DNA from: JAZDCJ01 sp036311985
GTDB lineage: Bacteria; Actinomycetota; Actinomycetes; Actinomycetales; Micrococcaceae
Length of the DNA: 6,077 nt
NCBI RefSeq assembly: GCF_036311985.1
Contig: NZ_JAZDCJ010000051.1
Reading direction: 5' to 3' (one strand)
In this document: positions 6,009 through 6,077 of the stretch, piece after piece
How positions within the stretch are numbered: position 1 is the stretch's first letter
Layout: each line of letters opens with the position of its first letter
Notes under the pieces: generated by a model
Databases searched by the model: none
Seen by the model: only the letters and a program-made list of their open reading frames with translations
What the model was told of the DNA's origin: nothing
Position numbers and translations under genes: made by a program

Positions 6009-6077
6009 CCCCGGCGGGGGGGGGGGCCCCCCCCCCGGGACACGCCCGCCCCCCCCCCCCCACCCAAAACACCCCCC
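6009..6077. other. Low-complexity G/C homopolymer tail, probably unreliable sequence
   Basis: After the stop codon come 11 G (6016-6026), 10 C (6027-6036), and a run of 13 C (6049-6061), ending with A-interrupted C runs. No coding potential. A genuine G/C-rich terminator hairpin may lie at the beginning (CCCCGGCGGGG), but the long pure runs are unlike the rest of the window and look like degraded base calls at a contig end. Exact lengths should not be trusted. Confidence 0.75.

Noticed and set aside
1..6077. CRISPR arrays, tRNA or rRNA genes, insertion sequences or attachment sites
   Set aside because: No spaced direct repeats, tRNA-like cloverleaf, transposase motifs or long terminal inverted repeats were seen on either strand.

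Overview
The window is a piece of a very GC-rich actinobacterial chromosome. Codon third positions are almost all G or C. The DEAD-box helicase type, the MarR/MMPL pair and the sugar-binding lipoprotein all look like those of Micrococcales (the Arthrobacter/Micrococcus/Kocuria group). That placement is inference; no rRNA or other marker is present. No phage, transposon, CRISPR or tRNA signal was seen.

Layout: (1) 1-1257, minus strand, a DEAD-box RNA helicase whose C-terminal end runs off the left edge of the window. (2) 1258-1482, a 225-bp gap holding a probable terminator for the next gene and a weak candidate promoter for the helicase. (3) 1483-3600, minus strand, a complete 705-residue MMPL/RND-type transporter. 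(4) 3601-3711, an AT-rich divergent control region with four dyad-symmetric elements. (5) 3712-4191, plus strand, a MarR-family repressor, overlapped by 4 bp with (6) 4188-4538, a 116-residue multi-pass membrane protein of unknown function. (7) 4539-4706, the control region of the last gene, with a promoter-like TTGACC, a Crp/GlxR-like TGTGT-N6-TCACA site and a perfect 14-bp LacI-type operator. (8) 4707-6008, plus strand, a complete lipoprotein that binds sugar for an ABC importer, most like the cellobiose/oligosaccharide (CebE) type. (9) 6009-6077, a tail of G and C homopolymers that looks like unreliable contig-end sequence.

How the parts work together: the MarR protein probably represses the divergently transcribed transporter and its own two-gene operon, giving an inducible efflux or export module in which the small membrane protein is an uncharacterised third member. 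The binding-protein gene appears to be the first gene of a sugar-uptake operon; its permease genes would lie beyond the right edge. It appears to be controlled both by a specific LacI-family repressor and possibly by a cAMP-responsive Crp-type regulator. The helicase is a housekeeping gene with no evident functional link to the rest.

The window is mostly ordinary. The points most worth a second look are the dual Crp plus LacI control region, the small membrane protein coupled to marR, the stacked dyads between the divergent genes, and the doubtful terminal sequence. I found no clear sign of an entirely new system.
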